From Eimeria necatrix (taxonomy: Eukaryota; Apicomplexa; Conoidasida; Eucoccidiorida; Eimeriidae), in contig NW_013654284.1 in NCBI RefSeq assembly GCF_000499385.1, positions 35,001 through 99,000 of the forward strand: a stretch of 64,000 nt of DNA, given 5' to 3'. This document shows positions 1-11,868 of this stretch, one piece after another. Within the stretch, counting starts at the first letter, position 1. Each line of letters begins with the position of its first letter. The notes beneath the pieces were generated by a model. The model did no database searches and had not been told where the DNA came from. It saw nothing but the letters and a program-made list of their open reading frames with translations. The translations under genes and the position numbers were made by a program.

Positions 1-2947
1 TGCTGCTGCAGCGTCCACCTGTAACCTGCTTCCCGTATTGCGTTTGCTGCTGCTGCTGCTGCTGCTGCTTTTGCTTCAGCCCAATCAGAGAAGCTGCTGC
101 AGGGCCGCAGGGAAACTCTCGTAGCGCTGTGCCCGGAACACGAGCACTTACACACAGAACTTCGCGAGGTAACGTGGCCTGCTGCTGCTGCAGCTGCTGC
201 TGCTGCTGCTGCAGCCGCTGATGCTGCTTTTGCTGCTTCGCGCTGCAGCTGCGCTCCCCTTCTGCTTCTGCGTCTTAGGCTGAAGATACACCTCAGGGCG
301 CCTTGAGGCTGCACCCGGTGTCTCAGCTGTGGCAGCTGCTGAAGCGATCTGGAGATGCGCTGCAGGTTCGTGCTGCAGTTGCTGCTGCAGTCGCTGCTGC
401 AGCTGCTGCATCAGTTGCTGCTGCACTTTCTGCTGCACTTGCTGCTGGCTGCTGCTACACTTGCTGCTGCGTTCGCTGCTACTGAAAGCTGCGTTTCTCC
501 TGCCATGCGCGTCTGGATTGCGGTTAGCCACAATTGCTGCTGCTGGGAGCAATTGCTGCTGCTGCTGGCGCTATTTTTGCTGGCTGCAGCTGCTTCTACT
601 GGTAGTGGGTGCTGCTGCCGCTGCTGCTGGGTACTTCTGCTGCTGCTGCTGCTGCTGCGAACTCTTCAGAAAGCCCTGGACTGCCAACGCGAACAGACGG
701 CGTGGGGCGCCCGAGTCAGTGCTTTGCTGCTCCAGGTGACCTTCCCCTGCTGCTGCAGTTGCTGTTACTGAGGCTGCTGCTGCTTCCGTTGCTGCTGCTG
801 CTGCTGCCGAAGCTGTTGCTGCTGCTTGCGCATGCTTTTGTGTGTCTACTGAAGGAAGTGCACGAGACGCTGAAGGCCGTCGAGAGGCTTTGGCTGCGAT
901 TGCACAGTCTCTGCTAAGCAGCAGCAGCAGCAGCAACTGCTACAACAATAGCAGCAGCAGCACCATTTGCTGCTGCTGCTTCCTCAACCGCTTCGATAAG
1001 TGCCCTATGTAGGCGCCTGCGCCGGCGCTGAGGCTGCAGCAAAGCTTAAAGTTCTGAAGCTGCGGAAAAGCAGCACTAGCAGCAGCCGCTACAGCAGCGG
1101 GCGCGGCAGCAGAAGCAGCTGCTGCAGCAGGATCCTAAGATGTGTTTGCTGCTGTGGCCTCTAGAGGCAGAAAAGAGGCAGCAGCCACGGGGTGTACATA
1201 CACCTCAGGTTTGACTGACAATGCTGGAGCCCTGCCGCTCAACGAAGACGCACTGCATGCAGCAGCAGAGAGCAGCAGCTGCTGCTCCTCGCTGCAGCAG
1301 ACGTAGATGAGCAGCAACAGCTGTAGCAGCCGTGCGAAAAGAGCAGCAGCAGCAGCAGTTGCAGCAGCGGCCGTAGCAGCAGGTGCTGCAGCAGCCGAGT
1401 CAATGCCTTAAAAAGATGTACGTAACAGTGGGCAGCAACGCCGTAGCCCACTACAGTAGCAATACTCAGCGGGAAAGCCGCAGCAGCAGCAGCAGCAGCA
1501 ACAACAGCAGCAGCAACAACAGCAGTAACCGTAACAGAAGCGCCTCAGCTGGGCACCCGCAGATTTAATCGGAGAATAAAAATTCGCTTTGACGATACTA
1601 CAGCAGCAGTTTGCAGCAGGAGCAATCCTAGCTGCTGCAGCAGCTGCTGCAGCGGCAGCAGCAGCAGATAGAGCCCATTGTCTCCTCGACTCTGAAGAAG
1701 CCCCGGCCACTCACGGCCTCCCCCATCCCCATGTTTTGCTGCTGCTGCACTGCAGCAGCTCAACCTGTGTAGACGCTACTGCTGCTGCCGCTGCTGCCTG
1801 CAGCAGCAGACCAAAAGCCCCTGCTGCCGCCGGCAGCAGCAAACCAAAACTCCCAGTTGTGCACCTGGCAGCAGCAGCAACAGCGTGGCTGGCGCTGCTG
1901 CTTCTGCTTGTCTTCGCCCCTGAAGCACTCACTTGCCGCACGAACTGGCCGCTGCCGCCGCAGCAGCTGCCGCTGCGCATGCGGCTGCAGCAGCAGCAGC
2001 TGCTGCTGCTGGCAGCAGCAGCAGCAGCAGCAGCTGCTGCTGCTGCAGAGCTACAGCTGCAGCGGGTAAAGCATGTCCAGAGAAGATGGCAGCAGCTGCA
2101 CTGATGGCAGCCGCAGCAGCCGCGCAGTGGGACACGCGAGGCTGGTCAGCAGGCAGTGCGACGGCAGCAAAGGCGACAGCGGCAGGAAGGAGCCCAGGCG
2201 GCTGTCTGCAGCACACAAGCACAGCTGCTGCTGCTGCAGAAGCATCTGCTGCTGCTGCTGCTGCTGCTGCAGAAGCATCTGCTGCTGCTGCTGCGCATGC
2301 GCCTGTTGCTGCTGTTGTGCATGCGTCTGCCGCTGCTGCCGCACTTGTGTCTGCTGCTGCTGCACATGCATCTGTTGCTGCTGCTGCGCATGCATCTGCT
2401 GCTGCTGCTGCACGTGCATCTGCTGCTGCTGTTCTCTAGGTAGCTGGGTTTGCTGCTGTTGTTGCTGCTAATTCTGGCTGCTACTATTACACGGCAGCAG
2501 CAGCAAGGACACATTTCGCTGCTGCACGGGAGTCCACAGCCAGACGCGGAGCGGCGGCTCAGCGAGCAGCAAAAGGGATCAGCAGCAGCAGCAAGAAAGA
2601 AAAGCAACAGCAGCGACGCGCGCAGCAGCAGAAACGACCCACACGCAAGCAACTGCAGCAGCAGCAACAGCAGCAGCAACAGCAGCAGCAAGACGCACCA
2701 TACTGAGAGTAAGACGGCCCGAGCGAATCTGCTGCTTCTGCTGCCCACGACAGCCACGGACGGGAGGCGCCCCAGTGCCTGCAGCAGCAACAGCAGCAGC
2801 AGCAGCAGCGGGAGCTGAAGAAGCAGCAAAACGAAGCCAAAGCACCTCCAGCAATTTGCTGCTGCTGCGCGTCTGGTGCTGCTGGCAAAGACGCACATGT
2901 CCGTACACCTGAAGATCTGTGCATGCAAATGCATGCAAACCAAATGA
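1..2947. repeat. CAG/CTG triplet-rich tract without a confident gene
   Basis: Nearly continuous CTG/CAG/GCA triplet runs, interrupted by short unique islets, change strand polarity several times: CTG on + to about 900, CAG on + from about 1080 to 1560, then mixed. Open frames exist on both strands in most phases because the triplets encode Ala, Gln, Ser, Leu or Cys without stops. I found no stretch of conserved protein between them, so no gene is called. Exons of a gene extending past the left edge could be hidden here. Confidence 0.8.
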
Positions 2948-2998
2948 GCATTTTCACTTTTAATGCATTTTCACTTTCAATGCATTTTCACTTTCACT
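2948..2998. repeat. Three tandem 17-bp units
   Basis: Three nearly identical head-to-tail copies of gcattttcacttttaat begin at 2948, 2965 and 2982; the second and third differ from the first by T-to-C changes. The tract is AT-rich, unlike the CTG-rich DNA on either side. It lies downstream of the likely 3' end of the minus-strand beta-propeller locus. Confidence 0.85.
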
Positions 2999-3041
2999 TT
3001 TATTTGAGGAATTTGAGTAGTGCGCGCAAGCCTGCACAGAT

Positions 3042-3086
<45 letters not shown>

Positions 3087-3485
3087 GTACCAGCTGTGAA
3101 CGACGCCGGCTACGTCTGCCTCGGCGCCAATTTCCCTGCTTGGCTTTTGAATGCTTTTGATGCCAGCGGAAGAGACACAAATGCCTCTCTGAGCAGCAAT
3201 GGTTTGCTGCTGCTGCTGCAGCAGCAGCTGCCCCTGCTGATGCAGCTGCTGCGCCGCGTCGTCGGCGCCGCCCCACACCTGCTGCTGCAAGCTGCACGCC
3301 GCTGCTGCAGCTACGACTCTGCCTGCATTGACAGGTGCAGCGGCAGCTGCAGGTGCTGCTGCTGCTGCTGCTGCTGCTGCTGAGCCGGGCTCAAAAGAAG
3401 AGCCCCGGGAAGACACAGGAGGGGACGACGCCGTGTCTCGCCCTGTGTCTCTCGTGCTGCACGTGGCGGGGCTGCTGCTGTCGGC

Positions 3486-3516
<31 letters not shown>

Positions 3517-3569
3517 TACTTTCGAAGCATGACTACAGTGGGAGACACTGCACTGTAGGGCCCCGGCAC

Positions 3570-4296
3570 GTAGTAGAAAGAAGCCGTGCTGCTGTCGGGG
3601 GCCCTTGCTGTTTTGAGCTGCTGCAGCGGCGGCGCTGCTAGCCGCTGCAGCAAAGAAGGCTGGCGAAGGTCCAGCAGCAGCACGGAGCCCTTCTCCGACA
3701 AGCCCGCAAGCGTTTGCCCTGCAGCAGCAGCAGCAGCAGCAGCAGCGCAATTTCAGCAGCAGCACTGCAGCAGCAGCACTGCAGCAGCAGCACTGCAGCA
3801 GCAGCACTGCAGCAGCAGCACTGCAGCAGCACTGCAGCAGACGCCCGCACAGGCGCAGCTCCACGCACAGCAGCAGCACAAAACGAGGAAAAAACAGCAA
3901 ACGCGGACAGCCACACTGCAGCATCAGCACAGGCCTGCATGGCCAATTCACCCAATGCATCAGCAGCAGCAGCATCACAAGCAGCAGCAGCACAGCAGCA
4001 GCAGCACAGCAGCAGCAGCACAGCAAAAGCAGCAGCAGCAGCACAGCAACAATACAGCAGAAGCAGCAGCACAGCAAAGATACAGCGTACTGCGGCGCTT
4101 ACCGATGATATCAGCGGCAATCACCAGGTCGTCGTCTTGCTGCTGCTGCTGCTGCTGCTGCAGCTGCTGCAGCTGCTGCTGCAGCGGCGCCGTTCGAATC
4201 AGCTGGGGAGTGCGCGCGTCGGCTATAAACAGCTCGCGAGAGCAAACGACTACCTGGGTGGCTCTCGACAGCGGCAGCAGCCGCCTGGCCCAGGAG

Positions 4297-4332
<36 letters not shown>

Positions 4333-4515
4333 CCGCAGGGGGAAAAGCAACTCGGAGGGTCCATGCGGTTCACACACTGCAGCAGCAGCAGCAACAGCAG
4401 CAGCAGCAACAGCAGAAGCACCAAACAGCGCCGTCAGGGCGGTGGGAAAGTCGCGGCAGCAGCGGTGTGTACGTGCTGCTGCTGCAGCTGCTGCTTCTGT
4501 GAGGGCTGCCGCTGC

Positions 4516-4563
<48 letters not shown>

Positions 4564-4916
4564 GGCTTGTGCGTACCTGCATGCGGTGCAAGTCCACAGC
4601 GCACACTGCGCCTGAGGAGAGCAGCACGCCCTGCTGGTGGTGCTGCTGCAGCAGCAGCAGCGCGGGCTCGTCCAGGGCATTCATATCAACTACGAAGCTG
4701 CCGCTGCTCCTGGGCAGCTCGAGTTCGCCTTGTGGCCGGATGATCTCGGGTGTACGTACACCCCAGCAGCAGCAGCCGCTGCTGCTGCTGCTGCTGCTGC
4801 TGCTCTCGCCGTCCCAGCAGAAAGGCTCCTGCTGCAAGTCATAGACGGCGACGAGGGCAGGCGCAGCCCCTGCAGACGGCAGCAAATGGGGGCGCGGCTG
4901 CTGCCCTGCGAGCAGC

Positions 4917-4953
<37 letters not shown>

Positions 4954-5641
4954 AGCTGATGCGCTCCACAGCCGAAGTCCAGCAGCGCGCGCGCTGCTGC
5001 TGCAGCGACTGCCCCCACGCGCCTGCTGCTGCTGCTGCCCCCATAAAAGGTGACAGGCAAAAAACCCTGCAGGGCTCAGCCTGCAGCTGCAGCCTTCCCG
5101 AGAGTGAAAGGAAGCAGCAGCGGTTTGCTGCGTCTACTGAGAGCAGCAGCGGCGCAGCAGCAGACACGCTGCTGCTGCTGCTGCACAGCACTCCCTCGCC
5201 AGTCCAGTTGCGGCCTATGCAACGCGTCAGCACCAGCGGTGCTGCTGCTGCTGCTGCTGCTGCTGCAGCGGGCGGCGCCGCTGCTTCCTCTGCTGCTGCT
5301 GCTGCTGCAGCAACGGGCGGGTGCGAAAAAAAGGCCTGGTGCAGCAAAGGCTGCTTGCTGCGCCAGCCCCTCGCAGCAAGCAGCTGCTGCTGCAGCGCGC
5401 CCTCAGCGGAGAGCGGCGCAGAGACATACTGCGCCCCAGCCCGCAGCACAGCAGCAGCAGCAGCAGCACAAGACACTGCCTGCAGCTGCGGGCCTGCTCT
5501 GCCGCAGCCCACGACGAGGCAGGCTCCAGGCGCCTCTGCTGCTGCTCCAGTGCCTGCTGCTGCGGCCTTTGCTGCTGCTGCTGCTGCTGCTGCTGCAGGC
5601 AGGGCTGGCTGCGTGCCCACGCGCCGCCTCCGCAGCTGCTC

Positions 5642-5676
<35 letters not shown>

Positions 5677-6872
5677 AGCGGCTGCCAGAGTGCAGCGCCA
5701 GGCCCGGGGGCTCGAAGCCATAGGGCTCCCTGCCTCTCCAAATGGTCAGCGACTGCTGCTGCTGCTGCTGCTGCAGCAGCAGCAGCATGCAGCTGTCTCT
5801 GCGGCGGCAGGATGCCAGCGCGTAGGCCGTGGTCCTGCTTGCTGCTGCCAAGGCGCCCCAGCAAGCTGCGTCGAGGAACAGCAGCAGCGGCAGCACGCCT
5901 GCTGCTGCTGCTGCTGCTGCTGCGCAAGGCAAGCCGCTGTGGCAGTGCGTTGCTGCGCGGCCGCAGCGGGAGCTGCAGCAGAGGCGGCACCAGCAGCCAG
6001 TAAACTGCCCGGCGCTGCTGCTGCTGCTCCTGCTGCACCCGCAAGGCGTCTTGCTGCTGCAGCTGCAAGCCACTGCGGTGCTGCTGCTGCTGCTGCTGCT
6101 GCTGCCGTCACTACTGCTGCTGCTGCTGCTCATGCAAGCCTGGCAGCAGCCGTTTGCGGCCCTCAGCAGCGCGCGCTCCAAGGGACTTTCCCCCGGCACC
6201 TGCGAGCTGCTGCTGCTGCAGTCGCCGCCCCACAGCAGCAGTTTGCTGCTGCTGCTGCTGCTGCTGCCAACAGCACTTTGAGGCCTTCTCGCGCTGGGCG
6301 CGCGGCGGGGCTTCCGGGCGCTGCGCCGGCCGCCGGGCGCAGCAGCAGCAGCTGCTGCTGCTGTTGCTGCTGCTGGCAGCCACAGCAGCTCATCGTCGCT
6401 GTCTCCTGCTGCAGCACGCAGCTCCTGCGACGCCCACAGCACAGAGGCCGGCACTTGCTGCTGCTCTTGCTGCTGCTGCTCCAGCTGCACCAGCTGCTGC
6501 TGCAGCCGCAGGCGACTTTGGCGCTGCCGAGACAGCAGGCGGGACAGCTGCTGCTGCTCCGTCTGCTGCTTCGTTTCCGGCTGCTGCTGCTTCTGCTGCT
6601 GCTGCTGCTGCTGCTGCACGCAGTCAGCTGCGTCCTCCAGGTTGGCTGGCCGCCGCCGCAGCTTCCCCCGTCGCTGCTGCTGCTGCGGAGTTTCCAGAGG
6701 CTGCGACTCTTGCTGCTGCGTTTGCTGCTGCTGCTGCGCTTCCTGCTGCTGCTTTTGCTGCTGCTGCTCCTGCGGCACGCGACGGTCGGGAGCGTGGCGA
6801 ACGCGGCTCCCGGGGTGGGCTCTTCTGGCTGCCGGCTGCTGCTGCTGCTGCAGGCGCAGCCGGTGCTGCTGC

Positions 6873-6903
<31 letters not shown>

Positions 6904-7424
6904 TGTGGTACTCCGAGATGTGCCGCTGCAGCAAGCGGCAGCGCGGAGCAGCACCAAGCTCCTTCTTTTGCTGCTGCCTGCCTCTGCGGTGCAGCTGCTG
7001 CCAGCGCAGCAAATTGTGGTTCGTGAAGAGGCGGGCAAAGGCAGGAGCAGCAGCAGCGCTGCTGCGTGCTGCTGCTGCGCTGCTGCTGCAGCTGCTGCCC
7101 GGCCACCTGGGGGTGCGGCACCACTGCTGCGGCCCCCCGCGGCCCTCGTCGGAGGCGCAGCCGCGGCGCGCTGCTGCTGCTCCATCTCTTGCTGCTGCTG
7201 CTGCTCCTCCTGCAGCAGAAGCAACAATTGCTGCTAGAGCTGTTGCGCAAGCTTCTGCTGCTGCTGCTCCGTCGCTGCTCTGCTCCGCCAGCAGCAGGTC
7301 CCGCCGCAGCCGCGGCGGCGGCCTCAGGCCCCTCCTGCTGCTGCTGCTGCCCGGCTTGCTGCTGCTGCTGCTGCTGGCCGCCCGCAGCTCTCCATCACCT
7401 TCCACGCAGGGCTGGCCTACCATA

Positions 7425-7466
<42 letters not shown>

Positions 7467-7513
7467 TCAAGGGGGCGTGTAGGGAAGCCTCTGCTGCATG
7501 GCTGCTGCGCCAA
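3570..7513 (-). CDS. Probable beta-propeller-like protein with extreme Ser/Gln/Ala runs (partial model)
   Basis: Three consecutive 3' exons can be joined in phase: about 4900-4577 (donor GTACGC), 4376-4103 (donor GTAAGC) and 3718-3570 (donor GTGCCG). They carry blade-like strands such as GVLLSSGAVCAVDLHRMQ, TQVVVCSRELFIADARTP and EKGSVLLLDLRQPSLLQRL, the 'small residues, then D-x-R/H' pattern of WD-type propellers. Upstream the same strand stays open to 7513, mostly poly-Ser, poly-Gln and poly-Ala, with short complex islets (for example at about 5700, 6950 and 7020). The start codon, the 5' exons and the true 3' end (probably towards 3000) are not resolved, and some of the upstream frame is likely intron. 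I cannot assign a family. WD-type is an inference from strand pattern only. Confidence 0.4.
4749..4762. repeat. GTACGTAC-centred palindrome, perfect copy
   Basis: GGTGTACGTACACC is a perfect 14-bp inverted repeat. It is one of at least nine copies or near copies in the window, all in repeat-rich segments. Here it lies inside the frame of the beta-propeller-like locus. Confidence 0.85.
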
Positions 7514-7562
7514 GCGGGAGACAAGAGGCGCCAGGCTGTCGCTGCTGCTGCCGCTCTTGTTG

Positions 7563-7596
<34 letters not shown>

Positions 7597-7680
7597 GGTT
7601 ACTACTAAGGATGGTTCACATGCCAGAGGATTTGCTCTGCCGCTACCCTGAAGCCGCAGCAACAGCAGCCGCAGCATGCC

Positions 7681-7708
7681 AAACCCTAAACCCTAAACCC
7701 TAAACCCT
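7681..7708. repeat. Interstitial telomere-like block, four AAACCCT units
   Basis: Four perfect AAACCCT units stand on the + strand between triplet-rich tracts. The sequence continues normally on both sides, so this is not a chromosome end. It lies just upstream of the beta-propeller-like locus. Confidence 0.95.
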
Positions 7709-7825
7709 CGAGCCAACCCCACTGCGCTAGGGTGCTGTGGAGCTCCAGCACCTGCAGGCAAGGGTTTGGGGCTTTTGCGGCGGCGTCTCATTCGTAAGCA
7801 TGCTTTGCTACTGCCGCCGCTGCTG

Positions 7826-7856
<31 letters not shown>

Positions 7857-8218
7857 GGCTGCTGCTGCTGCTGCTGCTAGCTACGTTGCGTACAAGTTGC
7901 GTTTGTGCCGGGCCTGAGAAACAATAGCGACGCAGGTGAGGCAGAGAGACTAAAATAGAGCTGCTGCTGCTGCTGCTGCTGCCTGGCTGCTGCTGTTGCT
8001 GTGCTGTTGTCACGGGTGTTCGTGATCGGTGCAGCAGCAGCACTGCAGCTGCGCCGCTGCTGCTGCTGCTGCTGCTAAAGAGTTCAATTAAATGAGAGTT
8101 ACAAGCAGCAAAGAAGACTTTTAGAGCCGCCAGACAAAGGCCTTGAGCTGCTGCCTTCTTCTTTAGTGCGCGCCAACCCAACCGATGCATCGCAGACCCT
8201 CGTGGGGCCCCCAGCCCC

Positions 8219-8253
8219 AAACCCTAAACCCTAAACCCTAAACCCTAAACCTC
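8219..8253. repeat. Interstitial telomere-like block, five AAACCCT units
   Basis: Five perfect AAACCCT units on the + strand, preceded by a C-rich AAACCC-like lead-in and followed by a degenerate AAACCTC. No open gene spans it. Confidence 0.95.
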
Positions 8254-8372
8254 GCGCGAAAGGCGTGAAACCCTTGGCCTTCATGTTGCAAAAAGCCATT
8301 TGTCATTACTACAAATGAACTGAGGAGGCTTTTAAATGCACATTGGAGGGGAACAACAGCCCGGTTTCGCGA

Positions 8373-8386
8373 GGTGTATGTACACC
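8373..8386. repeat. Palindrome variant with TG centre
   Basis: GGTGTATGTACACC differs from the perfect palindrome only at the central CG, which is TG here. It stands 61 bp from a perfect copy. Confidence 0.8.
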
Positions 8387-8433
8387 CGACTCCGCCGCCG
8401 TGGCAGCGAGCCCACTCCTGAAGCTGCTGCTGG

Positions 8434-8447
8434 GGTGTACGTACACC
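8434..8447. repeat. GTACGTAC-centred palindrome, perfect copy
   Basis: GGTGTACGTACACC preceded by GG and followed by TCAG. It is one of three copies within 460 bp. Confidence 0.85.
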
Positions 8448-8808
8448 TCAGTGAAGGCAAAAGCTGAGGCTGCTGCAGCAGCTGCGTTGCTTCTGCTGCT
8501 GCAGGGAATTGCAGGGGCGTGTCAGTGCCGGCTGCGCTGCCTTCCGCGTGTATCGACAGGGGTGCTGCTGCTGCTGCTGCTGCTGCCGCCGCCGCTGCAC
8601 TGCACAGCAATCAGCTACTGGCGCTGCTGCGCCGCGAACAGTCGAGCTGCTGCTGCTGCTGCTGCTGCCGCACTTCGAGCGGCTTCCGCTGCTGCCTCAA
8701 GCGAGCTGCCGTTGCTGCAGTGCCTGGCGGGCTGCTGCTATGGAAGCTCTTTGCTGGGCCGCTGCTGCTGCTGCTGCTGTCTGCGGCGCAAGCCAAATGT
8801 CACCCCAG

Positions 8809-8828
8809 TGAGGTGTACGTACACCTCA
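8809..8828. repeat. Longest perfect copy of the palindrome (20 bp)
   Basis: TGAGGTGTACGTACACCTCA is a perfect 20-bp inverted repeat and the fullest copy of the dispersed element. The flanking TGAG/CTCA recurs in partial form at other copies, which suggests that the ancestral unit was at least this long. Confidence 0.9.
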
Positions 8829-9164
8829 TTTCATTGGCCAACTGCAGTGTCCAGCGGAGTTTGCATGCATGGAAAGAGGAAATAAAATGCAATTAATGAA
8901 ATAAAATGCAGAAAGAGACAAAAGAGGAGATTAAAAAAAGTTAAAGGCGGAAGGAGCTACACACGAGCTAGCTGGAGTCTGCGCGCCGCCGGCGCCAGGC
9001 CTGCTGCATATGCTGCTCTTGCTGCTGCTGCTGCTGCAACATCTGCTGCTGCTGCAGTGACTGCTGCGGACTGCTACGGTCTTCCTTAAGCTCCAGCGCT
9101 TGCAGCAAATGTACTGCTTTGACTTCGGCGCCTAAGAGCCCTAGGGGCCCCGAAAGACCAGCAG

Positions 9165-9197
<33 letters not shown>

Positions 9198-9983
9198 GCA
9201 GCAGTAGCAGCGTAGCCGCATGCAGCTGCAGCGAATGAGGGCTGACTCAGTCACCAAACAGCAGACGCAGGCCTCTGCTGCAGCAGCAAAGCCAGCGCGC
9301 TGCTGCTGCAAGAGCAGCAGCAAAACCAGCGCTATGCTGCAGCTTCGCTGCTGACAGCCTCATTGTGGGTGCTCTGAGCTGTACGTACACTGCAACTGTG
9401 CTGCTGCAGCAGCAAAACAAAGCAGCTGCTGCTGCTGCTGCCAGTAGGCTTTACTCCCAAGCTCTCTGACTTCAAACAGTTGCACAGCCAGTTACAGGTT
9501 GCTGTTGCTGCTGCAACAGTAGCAGCTTCTGCTGCTGTTGCAGTAGCATGAGCAGCAACGGCAGCTGCCGCTGCTGCAGCAGCAGCTGCTGCTGCTGCTC
9601 ACGCTGACGGAGCAGCTTGTGCTGCCCGACTAAATTCAGGACAAACCCCTACGGGGGAGTCAGAAGTTGTCATAGCTGCTGCCGCGCTGTTAGCAGCAGC
9701 AGCAAAAGCAGCAGCAGCAAAAGCAGCTGCAGCAGCAACAGTAGTTCGTGCGGTCTTGCGCCCAGGCCCAGCAGCAGCAGCACAAGCAACTGCACAGTGC
9801 CGCTACTCTGCGGCAGCAGCAACAATAGCAACAGCTGCTGCTGCTGCAGCAGACTCAAATCAACCAGCTGCTGCTGCTCCGCAAGCAGCAGCAGCAGCAA
9901 ATCAGCCAGGCTGCTTCACTGTTCGCCACTGCTGTTTGCAGCCTCAAGCAGGGCGAGTACGTGCAGTCGGCGCTCGAACAAAG

Positions 9984-10022
<39 letters not shown>

Positions 10023-10297
10023 GCAATCCATGCGTGGCCACGAAATACATGCGGCGAAGCATGCTACACTGGTGAAGCCACAGGCAGCTGCAGCAGCAAC
10101 GGCAGCAGCAGCAGCGGGAGCCAGAAGACAGCACACCAGTTACAGCAGCTCCTTAAACAGCAAAAGCAGCAGTTGCAGCAGCAGCAACAACAGTAACAGC
10201 AGCAGCAGCAAGAATATTACCAGCCTTACCTTAGCACGGAGGTCTGCAATGTTCTGCTTCACCATTGCTCTCCTGCAGGAAACTCAACCCAAACAAC

Positions 10298-10380
10298 CCT
10301 TAACCCTAAACCCTAAACCCTAAACCCTAAACCCTAAACCCTAAACCCCAATCCCAAACCCTAAACCTCAAACCCTAAAC
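10298..10380. repeat. Degenerate telomere-like block overlapping a stop codon
   Basis: About eleven AAACCCT-type units, some altered (AAACCCC, ATCCC, AAACCTC), on the + strand. Read on the minus strand they are TTTAGGG units. The first unit downstream of the minus-strand coding exon supplies the TAG stop at 10377-10375. Confidence 0.9.
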
Positions 10381-10478
10381 GCTAACGCACTCAGTGGCGT
10401 TTGCCTGCTGCATCAGCACGGCCTGCCTAGCGGAGTCAAATGCCTCAAACTGAGAACGGCATATCTCAGAGCGCCGCT

Positions 10479-10511
<33 letters not shown>

Positions 10512-10924
10512 CAAACACACAAAGAGAAGCAACATAAGAAACTTGCGCGGCAGCAAAATACAGCACAGCCAACACTCAGCTGTACCTACGCAGCAGCTGG
10601 GGTGAAAATAGCAGCAGCAGCAGCAGCAACAGCAACACAAGTAGCAGCAGCAGCAGCAGCAGCAGCAGCAGATGCAAAAGCTGCTTACTGCGTGTGTTTC
10701 CATCTTGTTATCCTTCAGGCACCGCAGATAAGCCACGCCTGCAGCAGCAAACAGCAGAGAGCGAAGCTTCAACAGCAGCAGCAGCAGCAGCAGCAGCAAA
10801 TGTACGTGGACGGATAACGGATCTGCAGCAGCAACTGCAGCAGCAGCATCAGGCCTACCTGGAACGCACACAGGGTTTTCCAAGTCAGCCGCCTCTCTAA
10901 ACATTTTCATGTACATATCAGCCT

Positions 10925-10958
<34 letters not shown>

Positions 10959-11310
10959 ACATGAGGAACAGCTGCAGCCAGAATCTCCTGCTAGAGCACC
11001 ACCGGACCCTCCGCAGCAATCAAAAGAAACGGTGGTGGCATTAACAGCAGCAACAGCAGCAGCTGCTGCTGCTGCTGTGAACGTAGAGGCAGCAGCAGCA
11101 ACCGCAGCAGCAGCAGCAGCTGCAGCAGCAGCAGCTGCAGCAGCAGCAGCTGCAGCAACAGCAGCGAAGTACCTTCATCTCCCGGGCGTCTACGCTGAGC
11201 GCGTCCTCGAGCTTCGGCTGCAGCAAAAAATCACCATAGCTGCACTGTGCCCGTCGCCGCAGCAGCAGCTAGAGGGGACAGCAGCAGCACCTGCTGCAGC
11301 AGCAGCAACC

Positions 11311-11345
<35 letters not shown>

Positions 11346-11475
11346 TTGCCTCCCCAGTCACGAGGTCTGTCCACAGGGCTCTCTGGCCGTCTGGCAGATC
11401 CTTACAATTCACCGACAGCCCCACGAAGTTGTGCCGTTGCAGCAGCGCATGCAGAGCGCGGTGACGCTGCAGCAA

Positions 11476-11507
<32 letters not shown>

Positions 11508-11702
11508 GCAGCAGGGCCACTGTGAGAAGCCAGCCACACTTATCTCTCCATCGGCTGCAGCGACAGTGTATTGTTGCAGCAGCGACTGGTGGGGTTGCTG
11601 CTGCTGTTGGTTGCCTCTGCTGCCGCTGCTGTGTAGCTGCTGCTGCCGCTGCAACTGCTATTCCTGCAACTATTGCTGCCACTGGCTGTTCCCGCTGCCG
11701 CC

Positions 11703-11746
<44 letters not shown>

Positions 11747-11836
11747 GGCGTCTGATAACTCTGGGCAGCGCAGCTGCGGCTACTGCTGCTGCAGCAAACG
11801 GAGCCTGTACGTAAGCGGGAGAAACGCAGCTCGCTC

Positions 11837-11868
<32 letters not shown>

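Larger units (their letters stand above)
7709..10297. repeat. Triplet-rich stretch between loci, no gene called
   Basis: CTG-rich to about 9100 and CAG-rich on the + strand from about 9150, with islets of complex sequence. Fragments near 9940-10090 and 10230-10270 look faintly protein-like on the + strand, but I could not join them in phase to anything recognisable. The stretch holds a second telomere-like block and three palindrome copies. Confidence 0.7.

Noticed and set aside
5321..7237. 638-codon open frame on the + strand opposite the beta-propeller-like locus, and similar long frames throughout 1-17 kb
   Set aside because: CAG/CTG triplets have no stop in any of the six frames, so long frames arise by chance. 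This one is poly-Leu/Cys/Ala without any complex conserved segment.
7681..8253. Possible chromosome end because of AAACCCT blocks
   Set aside because: Blocks are short, scattered along 30 kb, and flanked by genes on both sides; these are interstitial repeats.
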